A stretch of DNA of 7,374 nt from an uncultured Eubacteriales bacterium. GTDB taxonomy: Bacteria; Bacillota_A; Clostridia; Oscillospirales; Acutalibacteraceae. Below are positions 1-4,762 of the stretch, piece by piece; position 1 is the stretch's first letter; the number at the start of each line of letters is the position of its first letter. Below the pieces are notes generated by a model. The model ran no database searches, had not been told where the DNA came from, and was given only the letters and a program-made list of their open reading frames with translations. The translations under genes were made by a program, and so were the position numbers. The stretch lies in assembly GCA_934454005.1 (NCBI GenBank), contig CAKSGI010000085.1, positions 1 through 7,374 on the forward strand, read 5' to 3'.

Positions 1-248
1 TAGAAAGCCCAAAAGACTTTATAACTTTAATTAATGCTTATAATAATTTGGATAAAAAAATAATTTCTGAATATAAGGATGAAAGTTTTATTTTTGAATA
101 TAAGAATAAAGATGTTTTATTATTAAATCAAGAAACTAATATGATAAAATGTCATAATTGTGGTGCTTCTATTGATGTAGTAAAAGGTAAATGTGAATAT
201 TGTAATACAGAAATAAAACCATTACTAGAATGGGTTATTAAAAATTAG
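1..248 (+). CDS. C-terminal fragment of a zinc-ribbon protein (5' end outside window)
   Basis: The reading frame is open to the left edge from codon 3-5 (E-S-P-K-D-F...), so this is the last 82 or so residues of a longer protein. The TTG at 48 is not a convincing start because no ribosome binding site precedes it. Near the C-terminus is a treble-cysteine-pair style zinc ribbon, CHNC then ten residues then CEYC (about nt 150-209), followed by a short hydrophobic tail ending LLEWVIKN. Similar C-terminal ribbons followed by a Trp-containing tail occur, from memory, in clostridial Tim44-like and other membrane-associated proteins, but the diagnostic part lies outside the window, so the function is not assigned. 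It converges on the next gene with a single base between the two stop codons and has its own terminator immediately downstream, inside that gene. Confidence 0.75.
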   Translation, partial: ESPKDFITLINAYNNLDKKIISEYKDESFIFEYKNKDVLLLNQETNMIKCHNCGASIDVVKGKCEYCNTEIKPLLEWVIKN

Positions 249-249
249 A

Positions 250-2376
250 TTATATGAAATGGGTTTCCATTTCTTTTTCTTTATAGTATAGAGCATTCTT
301 TTTCACCCAATGAAGTTTGGTTATTAATGAATCTTTTGGATTATTGGAAATGTTATATTCATATCCTCGTTCTGATAATAGGAATAGACAATTACAAGCG
401 ATAAATTTTGTGTCATCAATATATGTAAGTTTTTCTAATGCCCATAATAATTCGCAGTATTCGTGTCCTCCAAATAAAATATTATTATTTGTTCTTGAAA
501 GGAATAAGTGATCTAAAACACTGTCTTGTTGCTTTAAGCAATCAAAAACAAATTGTCCAAATATATTTGGGGCAGCTTCTGCAATTAAAGGTAAAAATTG
601 GGAAATGGTTAACATTTGTTCTTTTGATGTGATATCATCTAAAATTTTTTTGACAAATATATCTACATCATCTTGCTTACCATTGTAAATAGTTAATAAA
701 ATAAGCGAATCCAACAATCCTTCAATGGTTTTTGCTGAGAATTTCCAACTTAACGAATATAAGCTAGAAAAATTTTGTTTTTCAACGGGAAGGTTATATT
801 TTGGATTTGAATTTTTAAATATTTCATTTATCACATTAAAAATTTCATTCGCTTTGTTTGAAATGAAGTTATTGCATGCAAACCAAACTTCTTCTCTTAA
901 AATTACCTTTATTTGGTCGTTGTATACAAATAATGGGCTATTGTCTTTGTTTTCCCAGTGTTGTTTTAAATTTAAAACATAGGAATCGACACTTTCATTT
1001 TGAGGTAAAAATCTAGATAAAATATTTTTTTCTGTATCATCTTTTAAATTTATTTGACCAAGTATTGTTATAGGTATCAAATCAATTATATTTGGATCTT
1101 TTAACCATTCATTAGAACAAAGAAAGTTCTCGCTAGCTAACTCTCTAACGATTAGCATAACATTATTATTTGCTCTATGTTGAATAGATTGTAGTTTTGA
1201 GCTTTCTAGTTTCATGTCATTTTTTAATATGTCGTATAGGGCTTGTTGTGGTCTGGATGTTAGCAAAATCTCATATTTTAAATCGTTTATATCTTTGCCA
1301 AGTACTATGATGTGAACATTTTGGGAATTCAGATTAACATTGTGCGGAAACACAAAGTTGGCGACTATGATTATATTTTGAAGTTTGTTATCTATTTCTG
1401 TAAATGTTTCAAAATCATTGCAAATAACAACTCGATTTGCTATCTCTAAATTTTGCGATAAGGCTGAAATAATAAACCTATATGTTTCAAAAAATGATGA
1501 ACCTGCAATTCGAATTGTTTGCTTTGTGTCTATTAAAGAATATAAATTTTTTATTTCTTGTTCTCTTGCTGTTGTAAATAAATTTAATGACATTAATGGT
1601 GTTGTTTCGTTTTGAATCTGCCATTTGGCACTTTGAAGTGTGTTATAGTTTAATTTCTTATTGCTAAATTGTTCGTTTAACCATAGACTTGTCATGAAAC
1701 AACTTGATAACCATTCTTCTAAATCTATTCCGTCAACAATGTAAATATCTTTCCAATGGCCTTCTTTAATTAATTCTTTTTTCTTTTGTTGTTTGTTTTT
1801 CCTAATTAAAGTTTTTGGAGTGATTAATACAAATGAAGTGTTTTCTTGTTCTTGTTGAGGAGTGTCTTTTGTTCTTTTGCGGAAATCACTATTAATTTTC
1901 CCCATTGGAGTAATTGTAGTAGCACCTAATTCCCAAAAGCTATGCCCATTCGGAATGAATTGGCAATTAACGCTCTCTGCAATGAGTTCACCATCCCAAC
2001 CGTCTATATTTACATTGTCTCCTGATGGAAATAAAATTTTATTAATTTTATTACAACTTTCTTTTATTAATCTTTCGACTAGCTCGGGGAATAATCCTCT
2101 AGCTGAATTTTGTGATTCGCTAAACCAGTTTTTTAATTGAGAAGCAGTTATAATTTTCATATGAGAATTATGGTTTTTATTGTCTTCCTCATCAAACATG
2201 ATGCCGTTAATTTTACAGTATTGCTCAATTTTATCTTTATTTGCACCATGTGGTATTGTTAGACCTTGTTCCCATCTGTTTACTGTTGCAAAAGCGATAT
2301 TTAATTCTTCAGCTAGTTGCTCTTGAGTTAAATTTTTTATAGTTCTAATTTTTTTTAATTTTTCTGAAATAGTCAT
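250..2376 (-). CDS. XRE-family HTH fused to a PD-(D/E)xK-like candidate nuclease and long helical region; probably C-terminally truncated
   Basis: This 708-aa protein begins at an ATG with GGAGAA five bases upstream. Residues 3-58 are an XRE/Cro helix-turn-helix (TQEQLAEELNIAFATVNRWE, then a G-x-x-x-P turn). Residues 73-235 match, from memory, the start of a large bacterial accessory-protein family: an R-G-L-F-P-E-L-V-E-R-L-I helix, GWDG (D128), an FIPNGHSFWELG segment (E149), KRT (K167), then an ITP strand and DLEEWL. D128, E149 and K160 or K167 are plausible PD-(D/E)xK residues (inference). Residue 73 is a Met where relatives normally start, so the HTH looks like an added N-terminal fusion; no SD lies close to Met73. 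Residues 285-365 have no Walker A or B, so it is not an obvious ATPase. The rest is helical. Family resemblance runs to about residue 695, where relatives continue for hundreds of residues, so truncation is likely. It could be a defence effector with built-in autoregulation. Confidence 0.85.
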   Translation of the reverse strand: MTISEKLKKIRTIKNLTQEQLAEELNIAFATVNRWEQGLTIPHGANKDKIEQYCKINGIMFDEEDNKNHNSHMKIITASQLKNWFSESQNSARGLFPELVERLIKESCNKINKILFPSGDNVNIDGWDGELIAESVNCQFIPNGHSFWELGATTITPMGKINSDFRKRTKDTPQQEQENTSFVLITPKTLIRKNKQQKKKELIKEGHWKDIYIVDGIDLEEWLSSCFMTSLWLNEQFSNKKLNYNTLQSAKWQIQNETTPLMSLNLFTTAREQEIKNLYSLIDTKQTIRIAGSSFFETYRFIISALSQNLEIANRVVICNDFETFTEIDNKLQNIIIVANFVFPHNVNLNSQNVHIIVLGKDINDLKYEILLTSRPQQALYDILKNDMKLESSKLQSIQHRANNNVMLIVRELASENFLCSNEWLKDPNIIDLIPITILGQINLKDDTEKNILSRFLPQNESVDSYVLNLKQHWENKDNSPLFVYNDQIKVILREEVWFACNNFISNKANEIFNVINEIFKNSNPKYNLPVEKQNFSSLYSLSWKFSAKTIEGLLDSLILLTIYNGKQDDVDIFVKKILDDITSKEQMLTISQFLPLIAEAAPNIFGQFVFDCLKQQDSVLDHLFLSRTNNNILFGGHEYCELLWALEKLTYIDDTKFIACNCLFLLSERGYEYNISNNPKDSLITKLHWVKKNALYYKEKEMETHFI
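256..282 (+). terminator. Rho-independent terminator of the zinc-ribbon gene
   Basis: GAAATGG (256-262) and CCATTTC (267-273) form a perfect 7-bp stem with a GTTT loop, followed by TTTTTCTTT. It starts 8 bases after the TAG stop of the rightward gene. It lies within the 3' coding end of the opposing gene, so the last codons of that gene are the complement of this terminator. Confidence 0.8.
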
Positions 2377-2401
2377 TTAATTTCTCCAATTTACAATATT
2401 T

Positions 2402-2418
2402 TATAACATATATAACAT
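2402..2418. repeat. Tandem TATAACAT repeat over the -10, candidate operator
   Basis: TATAACAT occurs at 2402-2409 and again at 2411-2418, a period of 9 bases, covering the -10 and the transcription start of the XRE gene. A repeat in this position could be the autoregulatory site for the protein's own HTH domain, but in AT-rich DNA such repeats can also arise by chance. Confidence 0.35.
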
Positions 2419-2437
2419 CTTGGAGCGATTTTGTCAA
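2409..2437 (-). promoter_or_regulatory. Sigma-A promoter of the XRE-nuclease gene
   Basis: Read on the minus strand, TTGACA (2437-2432) and TATATA (2414-2409) are separated by exactly 17 bases, and TGT precedes the -10, giving an extended -10 as well. The predicted start near 2402 gives a leader of about 26 nt carrying GGAGAA (2387-2382) before the ATG. This is the best consensus promoter in the window. Confidence 0.8.
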
Positions 2438-2450
2438 GTTTTTTGAATAA

Positions 2451-2479
2451 AAAATACTTCAATTAGCTATAAAATACTT
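2451..2479. repeat. AAAATACTT direct repeats 20 bp apart
   Basis: AAAATACTT occurs at 2451-2459 and 2471-2479, with starts exactly 20 bases (about two helical turns) apart. They lie just upstream of the -35 of the XRE gene, so both copies would present on the same DNA face. This is a candidate binding site for a regulator. Confidence 0.35.
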
Positions 2480-2510
2480 TATTTTATCGATTATTTTATT
2501 TAAAACGTAT

Positions 2511-2549
2511 AAAAAAAACACCTTGCTAGATGCAAAGTGTTTTGTTTTA
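2511..2549 (-). terminator. Strong bidirectional terminator, best oriented for leftward transcripts
   Basis: AAAACACCTTGC (2515-2526) pairs with GCAAAGTGTTTT (2532-2543) with one mismatch and a TAGAT loop. On the minus strand the stem is followed by a run of eight T (complement of 2518-2511); on the plus strand by TTTTGTTTT. No plus-strand gene ends here and the XRE gene starts further left, so the terminator implies a leftward transcript arriving from 2547-2900. Confidence 0.75.
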
Positions 2550-2594
2550 GTTTATAAAAGATAATGGATAAATTACTGAAAAGAACTCTAAATG

Positions 2595-2633
2595 AAAAAA
2601 TACGAACTCAAAGATATCCTTCTCGTTCGTATT
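2595..2633 (-). terminator. Terminator-like hairpin inside the leftward transcription unit
   Basis: AATACGAAC (2599-2607) and GTTCGTATT (2625-2633) form a perfect 9-bp stem, and the 17-base interior contains a further pairing centred on GATATC. On the minus strand it is followed by six T. It may end part of the leftward transcript about 50 bases before the main terminator, or be a structural element of the RNA. Confidence 0.5.
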
Positions 2634-2691
2634 ATTCACTACTGGCGGGCCAAGGGAATGTGTATTCGAACCTTGCGGGGAGAAAGGAAAG

Positions 2692-2832
2692 TCATATGGT
2701 AAAAACGATAGAAAAGGGCAAGGCAGTGAAAAAGTAGGTAAGAGTAAGGGCAAGGCAAAGAGAGTTGGTCAAGTCGACCCAACCCAGAAGTTTAGCAACC
2801 ACATTGAGTTTATGGACTATATTCCAACGCAT
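2692..2832 (-). CDS. Possible small hydrophobic protein, 46 aa
   Basis: From ATG at 2832 the frame reads MRWNIVHKLN..., then LLGWVDLTNS, then a hydrophobic tail (residues about 25-46, rich in L, F, T and A) that could be one membrane helix. A GTG at 2853 in the same frame would add seven residues. In its favour: it lies just downstream of a good leftward promoter and has the basic N-terminus plus single-helix shape of small membrane peptides. Against it: there is no Shine-Dalgarno sequence before either start, codon use differs from that of the neighbouring genes, and the opposite strand is open in the same region. I do not recognise a family. Treat it as a candidate only. Confidence 0.2.
   Translation of the reverse strand: MRWNIVHKLNVVAKLLGWVDLTNSLCLALTLTYFFTALPFSIVFTI
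2714..2757. repeat. 12-bp direct repeat AAGGGCAAGGCA, two copies
   Basis: AAGGGCAAGGCA lies at 2714-2725 and 2746-2757. The 32-base offset is not a multiple of three, so the copies fall in different frames of any coding sequence. That fits a non-coding or degenerate origin for this purine-rich stretch. In the leftward transcript they appear as UGCCUUGCCCUU twice. Confidence 0.6.
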
Positions 2833-2871
2833 GAGGTGGTTACTTATAGACACCTGTTTGCATATGGGTTT

Positions 2872-2900
2872 TATATAGTGTAAAAATGATTTTTTGTAAA
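2872..2900 (-). promoter_or_regulatory. Leftward promoter facing the GC-richer island
   Basis: On the minus strand, TTTACA (2900-2895) and TATATA (2877-2872) are separated by 17 bases. The predicted start is near 2865. It fires away from the nucleotidyltransferase promoter and toward the terminators at 2595-2633 and 2511-2549. Confidence 0.5.
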
Positions 2901-2913
2901 AGTATACACTTTT
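2898..2913. promoter_or_regulatory. AAAAGT-ATAC-ACTTTT palindrome between divergent promoters
   Basis: AAAAGT (2898-2903) and ACTTTT (2908-2913) are perfect inverted arms around ATAC. The site touches the -35 of the leftward promoter and the -35 position of the rightward one, so a protein bound here could control both. A second inverted pair, AGTGTA (2877-2882) and TACACT (2905-2910), overlaps it. It is a candidate shared operator. Confidence 0.35.
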
Positions 2914-2924
2914 TAATCAATGTG

Positions 2925-2933
2925 TGCTATACT
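2925..2933 (+). promoter_or_regulatory. Extended -10 promoter of the nucleotidyltransferase gene
   Basis: TGC-TATACT (2925-2933) is a good extended -10 element. The -35 position (TACACT, 2905-2910) is poor, as is common for extended -10 promoters. The transcript should start near 2940, exactly where the first leader hairpin begins, giving a leader of about 92 nt. Confidence 0.6.
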
Positions 2934-2938
2934 GAAAT

Positions 2939-3025
2939 AGTAAATAGGTTGGCTATGAAACTTGTTTACTCCCTGATTGAAATAGTATAAATTTCAATCC
3001 CCCTCCAATTCAAACAGTAAGGAGG
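2939..3025 (+). promoter_or_regulatory. Structured 5' leader with Shine-Dalgarno-sequestering pairing
   Basis: Three pairings lie head to tail in the predicted leader. The first pairs 2939-2950 with 2959-2970 (12 bp with G-U pairs). The second is a perfect 9-bp hairpin, GATTGAAAT (2975-2983) with ATTTCAATC (2991-2999). The third pairs CCTCC (3002-3006) with the GGAGG ribosome binding site (3021-3025). The third pairing would lower translation of the gene unless opened. No known riboswitch class is recognised. Confidence 0.45.
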
Positions 3026-3031
3026 TAAAAT

Positions 3032-3685
3032 ATGTCGTTTGAATATGTACCGAAGGGCGAGTATCAACCTTTTAAGTTGGAGGTTGATGGAATATTAAGA
3101 GAAGTTCAAAAATATTTGCGAAAAAACAAAATTTTAACTTTTCAATTCAACTTAATTGGAAGTGCCGGAAGAAAATTAATAACCAGAGTTAAAAATGGTA
3201 ATAAAGGATTTGATTTGGACTACAATATTGTAATTCAAAAAATATTGAATGAAAAATATGAAGATCCTAAACTATTGAAAGAAATATTTGTTAAATTATT
3301 TAATAGATATTTTGATGATAGTTATGACTATTCTGAAGATTCAACTTCTGTAATTACAATTAAAAAATTAAATGCTAATAGAAATAAAATAATATGCAGT
3401 GTTGATTTTGCAATTGTTAGTTATTATGAAGATGATGATGGTAAAGAGAGGCAAGAGTATGTTAGGTTTGATAAAAACACAAACACATATTCTTGGGCTT
3501 TAAGAAAAGTTGCAACCGATCATAGATATGTTGAAAACTTAATTAAAGATAATGGATTGTGGCAGAATGTAAAGAAATTATATCTTGAAAACAAAAATAA
3601 AGAACCTGACAAGAAATCCAGAATAGTTTATTATCAAACTTTAGACACAATTTTTAAAAGGAACTTCCAACAAAAGGAGAGGTAA
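3032..3685 (+). CDS. Stand-alone nucleotidyltransferase-fold protein
   Basis: This 217-aa protein starts at an ATG preceded by GGAGG with six bases of spacing. It has the hallmarks of the pol beta-type nucleotidyltransferase fold: a helix, then LIGSAGRKL (G43-S44), then FDLDYNI (D61 and D63) and, after a helical insert, SVDFAIV (D125), giving the expected three-carboxylate metal site. A conserved-looking EDSTSVITI strand lies at 102-110, and the C-terminal third (WALRKV..., then a helical stretch to residue 217) has no recognised domain. Similar short proteins occur, from memory, scattered in gut Bacillota, without an assigned substrate. It could transfer a nucleotide to RNA, protein or a small molecule. 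Comparable folds occur in toxin-antitoxin systems and in signalling synthases, but nothing here decides between these. It is monocistronic, with its own promoter, structured leader and terminator. Confidence 0.8.
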   Translation: MSFEYVPKGEYQPFKLEVDGILREVQKYLRKNKILTFQFNLIGSAGRKLITRVKNGNKGFDLDYNIVIQKILNEKYEDPKLLKEIFVKLFNRYFDDSYDYSEDSTSVITIKKLNANRNKIICSVDFAIVSYYEDDDGKERQEYVRFDKNTNTYSWALRKVATDHRYVENLIKDNGLWQNVKKLYLENKNKEPDKKSRIVYYQTLDTIFKRNFQQKER

Positions 3686-3699
3686 ATACCTCTCTTTTT
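3672..3699 (+). terminator. Terminator overlapping the nucleotidyltransferase stop codon
   Basis: GAGAGGT (3677-3683) pairs with ACCTCTC (3688-3694) around an AAAT loop, extended by A-T and one G-U pair to about 12 bp (3672-3683 with 3688-3699) and ending in five T. The TAA stop (3683-3685) lies inside the hairpin. Confidence 0.85.
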
Positions 3700-3732
3700 A
3701 TATAATTTAAGATAATTTAGCAAGATAAGAAT

Positions 3733-3760
3733 TTGCCGGTAACGGCAATTTTTATTTTGT
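3733..3760. terminator. Second terminator-like hairpin (GTAA tetraloop)
   Basis: TTGCCG (3733-3738) and CGGCAA (3743-3748) form a stem closed by GTAA, a GNRA-type tetraloop, followed by TTTTTATTTT. It may back up the preceding terminator. Another TTGCCG at 3777-3782 could pair with the same CGGCAA as an alternative. Confidence 0.5.
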
Positions 3761-3784
3761 GTATTAGTTAACTTAATTGCCGAC

Positions 3785-3838
3785 ATGTCAAAATGGCGTA
3801 ATAATTTTAAAACAAATATGCCAAAATGGCATATTTTT
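3785..3838. repeat. Two near-identical small palindromes; the second is a terminator
   Basis: ATGTCAAAATGGCGT (3785-3799) and ATGCCAAAATGGCAT (3818-3832) match at 13 of 15 positions and are 33 bases apart. The second sits in a perfect 10-bp stem (3814-3823 with 3827-3836, AAA loop) followed by T's on either strand, so it can terminate both convergent genes. The first still folds as plus-strand RNA through two G-U pairs. Together with the hairpin at 3733 they fill most of the 223-base gap, and no gene is seen there. Confidence 0.6.
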
Positions 3839-3908
3839 ATTGCATTATAGATAAATTATGATAATAAAATCAGCTAATCTACATATAAATAAGTAATGTA
3901 AATTAAAC

Positions 3909-4625
3909 TTACACTAAGGTATCATTATTTAGTTTTTGTTTTTCTGTAACATATTTGTATTGCTTAATAAAAATTTCCCTATAATTAATATTATCAAAAG
4001 TGAAGTCAAAACCATTAAGGTTATGAAAAAGACAAACTAAATGGTCAAATAATAATGCTGAAATATAAATAAAGTTTTTAACATAATAATTGATGCCATC
4101 ATTATTTAATTGCAAGAATGATAAAGAGTTGTGTACGAAATTATTGCAATATGTTCTCCAAATGGGCAAAGAGCCCATATTTGCTTTTTTTATTATTGTA
4201 TCTATTGAAAGATTAGTTTCGCCTAATTTTTCTAACCATCCAAAATCGCAAAAATTTATAAAGCTAGATTTAGTTTTGCTATCTTTTTTTAATTTAAGAA
4301 CTTCCTGTGTTGTAGTTTCCTTATCTATTATTAAATGTAGTTTTAATTTTGCAAATTTAATATATTCATCTAGGATAGAGGGATTTTCTAATAACACTTG
4401 TAAAGTGGAAACTTGTTCTATTAAAGATCTTAATAAAGTTCCTGCTTGTGTGTATGCCTTAATATCTATTGCATTACAAATCAATTCAATGGTTTTAAAA
4501 TTATCAAAAAACAGTCGATAATAAGTGTTGTTAGATTTATCTTCATCATTGTCTATGTGATAAAAAATCACATAAGGCATCTTTTTGCAAATTTCATTTA
4601 ATATATTTTTTAATTTTAAATACAT
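3909..4625 (-). CDS. Helical protein resembling DUF5677-like families
   Basis: I take the ATG at 4625, which has GAGGT five bases upstream, giving 238 aa; a GTG at 4673 would add 16 residues but lies upstream of the predicted -10. The protein appears all alpha-helical. Residues 35-79 contain an A-G-T-L-L-R-S-L-I-E-Q helix (R66, E70), followed by a Y-I-K-F-A-K-L helix (88-94). After a Lys-rich linker comes GWLEKLG (129-135), then W-R-T-Y-C-N-N-F-V-H-N-S (156-167, R157 and H165), and a hydrophobic helix. The pattern of an Arg...Glu helix followed by a terminal His-Ser is, from memory, like DUF5677-type proteins of unknown function found near mobile and defence genes. No membrane anchor or catalytic motif is certain. 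It is divergent from the helicase and may be its partner. Confidence 0.75.
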   Translation of the reverse strand: MYLKLKNILNEICKKMPYVIFYHIDNDEDKSNNTYYRLFFDNFKTIELICNAIDIKAYTQAGTLLRSLIEQVSTLQVLLENPSILDEYIKFAKLKLHLIIDKETTTQEVLKLKKDSKTKSSFINFCDFGWLEKLGETNLSIDTIIKKANMGSLPIWRTYCNNFVHNSLSFLQLNNDGINYYVKNFIYISALLFDHLVCLFHNLNGFDFTFDNINYREIFIKQYKYVTEKQKLNNDTLV

Positions 4626-4641
4626 ATTCAACCTCAAAAAT

Positions 4642-4650
4642 ATTATAGCA
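4642..4650 (-). promoter_or_regulatory. Extended -10 promoter of the DUF5677-like gene
   Basis: On the minus strand TGC-TATAAT (4650-4642) is a perfect extended -10; the -35 is not recognisable. The start would fall near 4635, at the first base of the GAGGT ribosome binding site, giving a leader of only about 10 nt. Confidence 0.55.
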
Positions 4651-4679
4651 CAATATACATGAATTTCTATCACAAATAA

Positions 4680-4695
4680 ATAAAAAATTTTTTAT
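4680..4695. promoter_or_regulatory. 16-bp perfect palindrome in the divergent promoter region
   Basis: ATAAAAAATTTTTTAT is a perfect palindrome centred at 4687/4688, close to the midpoint between the two -10 elements at 4642-4647 and 4738-4743. It may be a shared operator. The A6T6 core would also curve the DNA, and its extreme AT content makes a chance origin possible. Confidence 0.4.
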
Positions 4696-4734
4696 GCGAT
4701 TTTTGTCGAAACCATAGTAAGAAAAATAAATATT

Positions 4735-4743
4735 TGTTATAAT
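4735..4743 (+). promoter_or_regulatory. Extended -10 promoter of the helicase gene
   Basis: TGT-TATAAT (4735-4743) is a consensus extended -10 with no clear -35. The start should be near 4750, which is the first base of GAGGT (4750-4754), so this transcript too would begin at its ribosome binding site. Confidence 0.6.
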
Positions 4744-4762
4744 GATTACGAGGTACATACAT

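Larger units (their letters stand above)
2511..2865 (-). ncRNA. Predicted leftward transcript of about 270-350 nt, no recognised family
   Basis: A promoter at 2872-2900 and terminators at 2595-2633 and 2511-2549 bound a complete minus-strand transcription unit. It is much richer in GC than its surroundings. The RNA can fold into several hairpins: AGGTG/CACCT (2851-2855 with 2834-2838), GTTGG-TC/GACCAAC around GACTT (2764-2783, one bulge), CAAGG/CCTTG enclosing GAAT/ATTC (2650-2675), and the long hairpin at 2599-2633. Between them is a long pyrimidine-rich single-stranded stretch (about 2690-2763), and CUUUCCUUUCUCCCC nearby is complementary to Shine-Dalgarno-like sequence. It could be a regulatory RNA, an mRNA for a tiny protein (see the entry at 2692-2832), or a remnant of transferred DNA. 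It matches none of tmRNA, RNase P, SRP or 6S RNA that I can recognise. Confidence 0.35.

Noticed and set aside
1459..1518. Possible degenerate P-loop (IRIAGSSFFETYRFI) in the XRE-nuclease protein, which would make it a STAND-type ATPase
   Set aside because: There is no GxxxxGK[ST] and no acidic Walker B downstream. Relatives, as I remember them, also carry a non-ATPase sequence here, so loss of an ATPase site is not supported.
2660..2680. GGTTCGAAT on the minus strand, resembling a tRNA T-loop
   Set aside because: The flanking bases do not form a T-stem and no acceptor, anticodon or D arm can be built around it.
2564..2737. 57-residue plus-strand frame (MDKLLKRTLNEK...)
   Set aside because: No promoter or Shine-Dalgarno sequence precedes it, it reads through two hairpins, and its codon use changes midway.
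2547..2753. 68-residue minus-strand reading frame ending next to the terminator
   Set aside because: It needs a TTG start, has no ribosome binding site, is low-complexity and spans the abrupt GC boundary. It is more likely part of a non-coding transcript.
2975..3000. GATTGAAAT...ATTTCAATC resembling a CRISPR repeat end
   Set aside because: There is a single copy, no spacers and no cas genes; it is better explained as a leader hairpin.
4129..4158. R157...H165 as an HEPN RNase RX4-6H motif in the DUF5677-like protein
   Set aside because: The spacing is seven residues, not four to six, and the polar residue after Arg is not as expected, so no RNase activity is claimed.
4090..4521. 143-residue plus-strand frame
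   Set aside because: It lies entirely antisense to the DUF5677-like gene, which has a strong ribosome binding site and promoter; it is a shadow frame.
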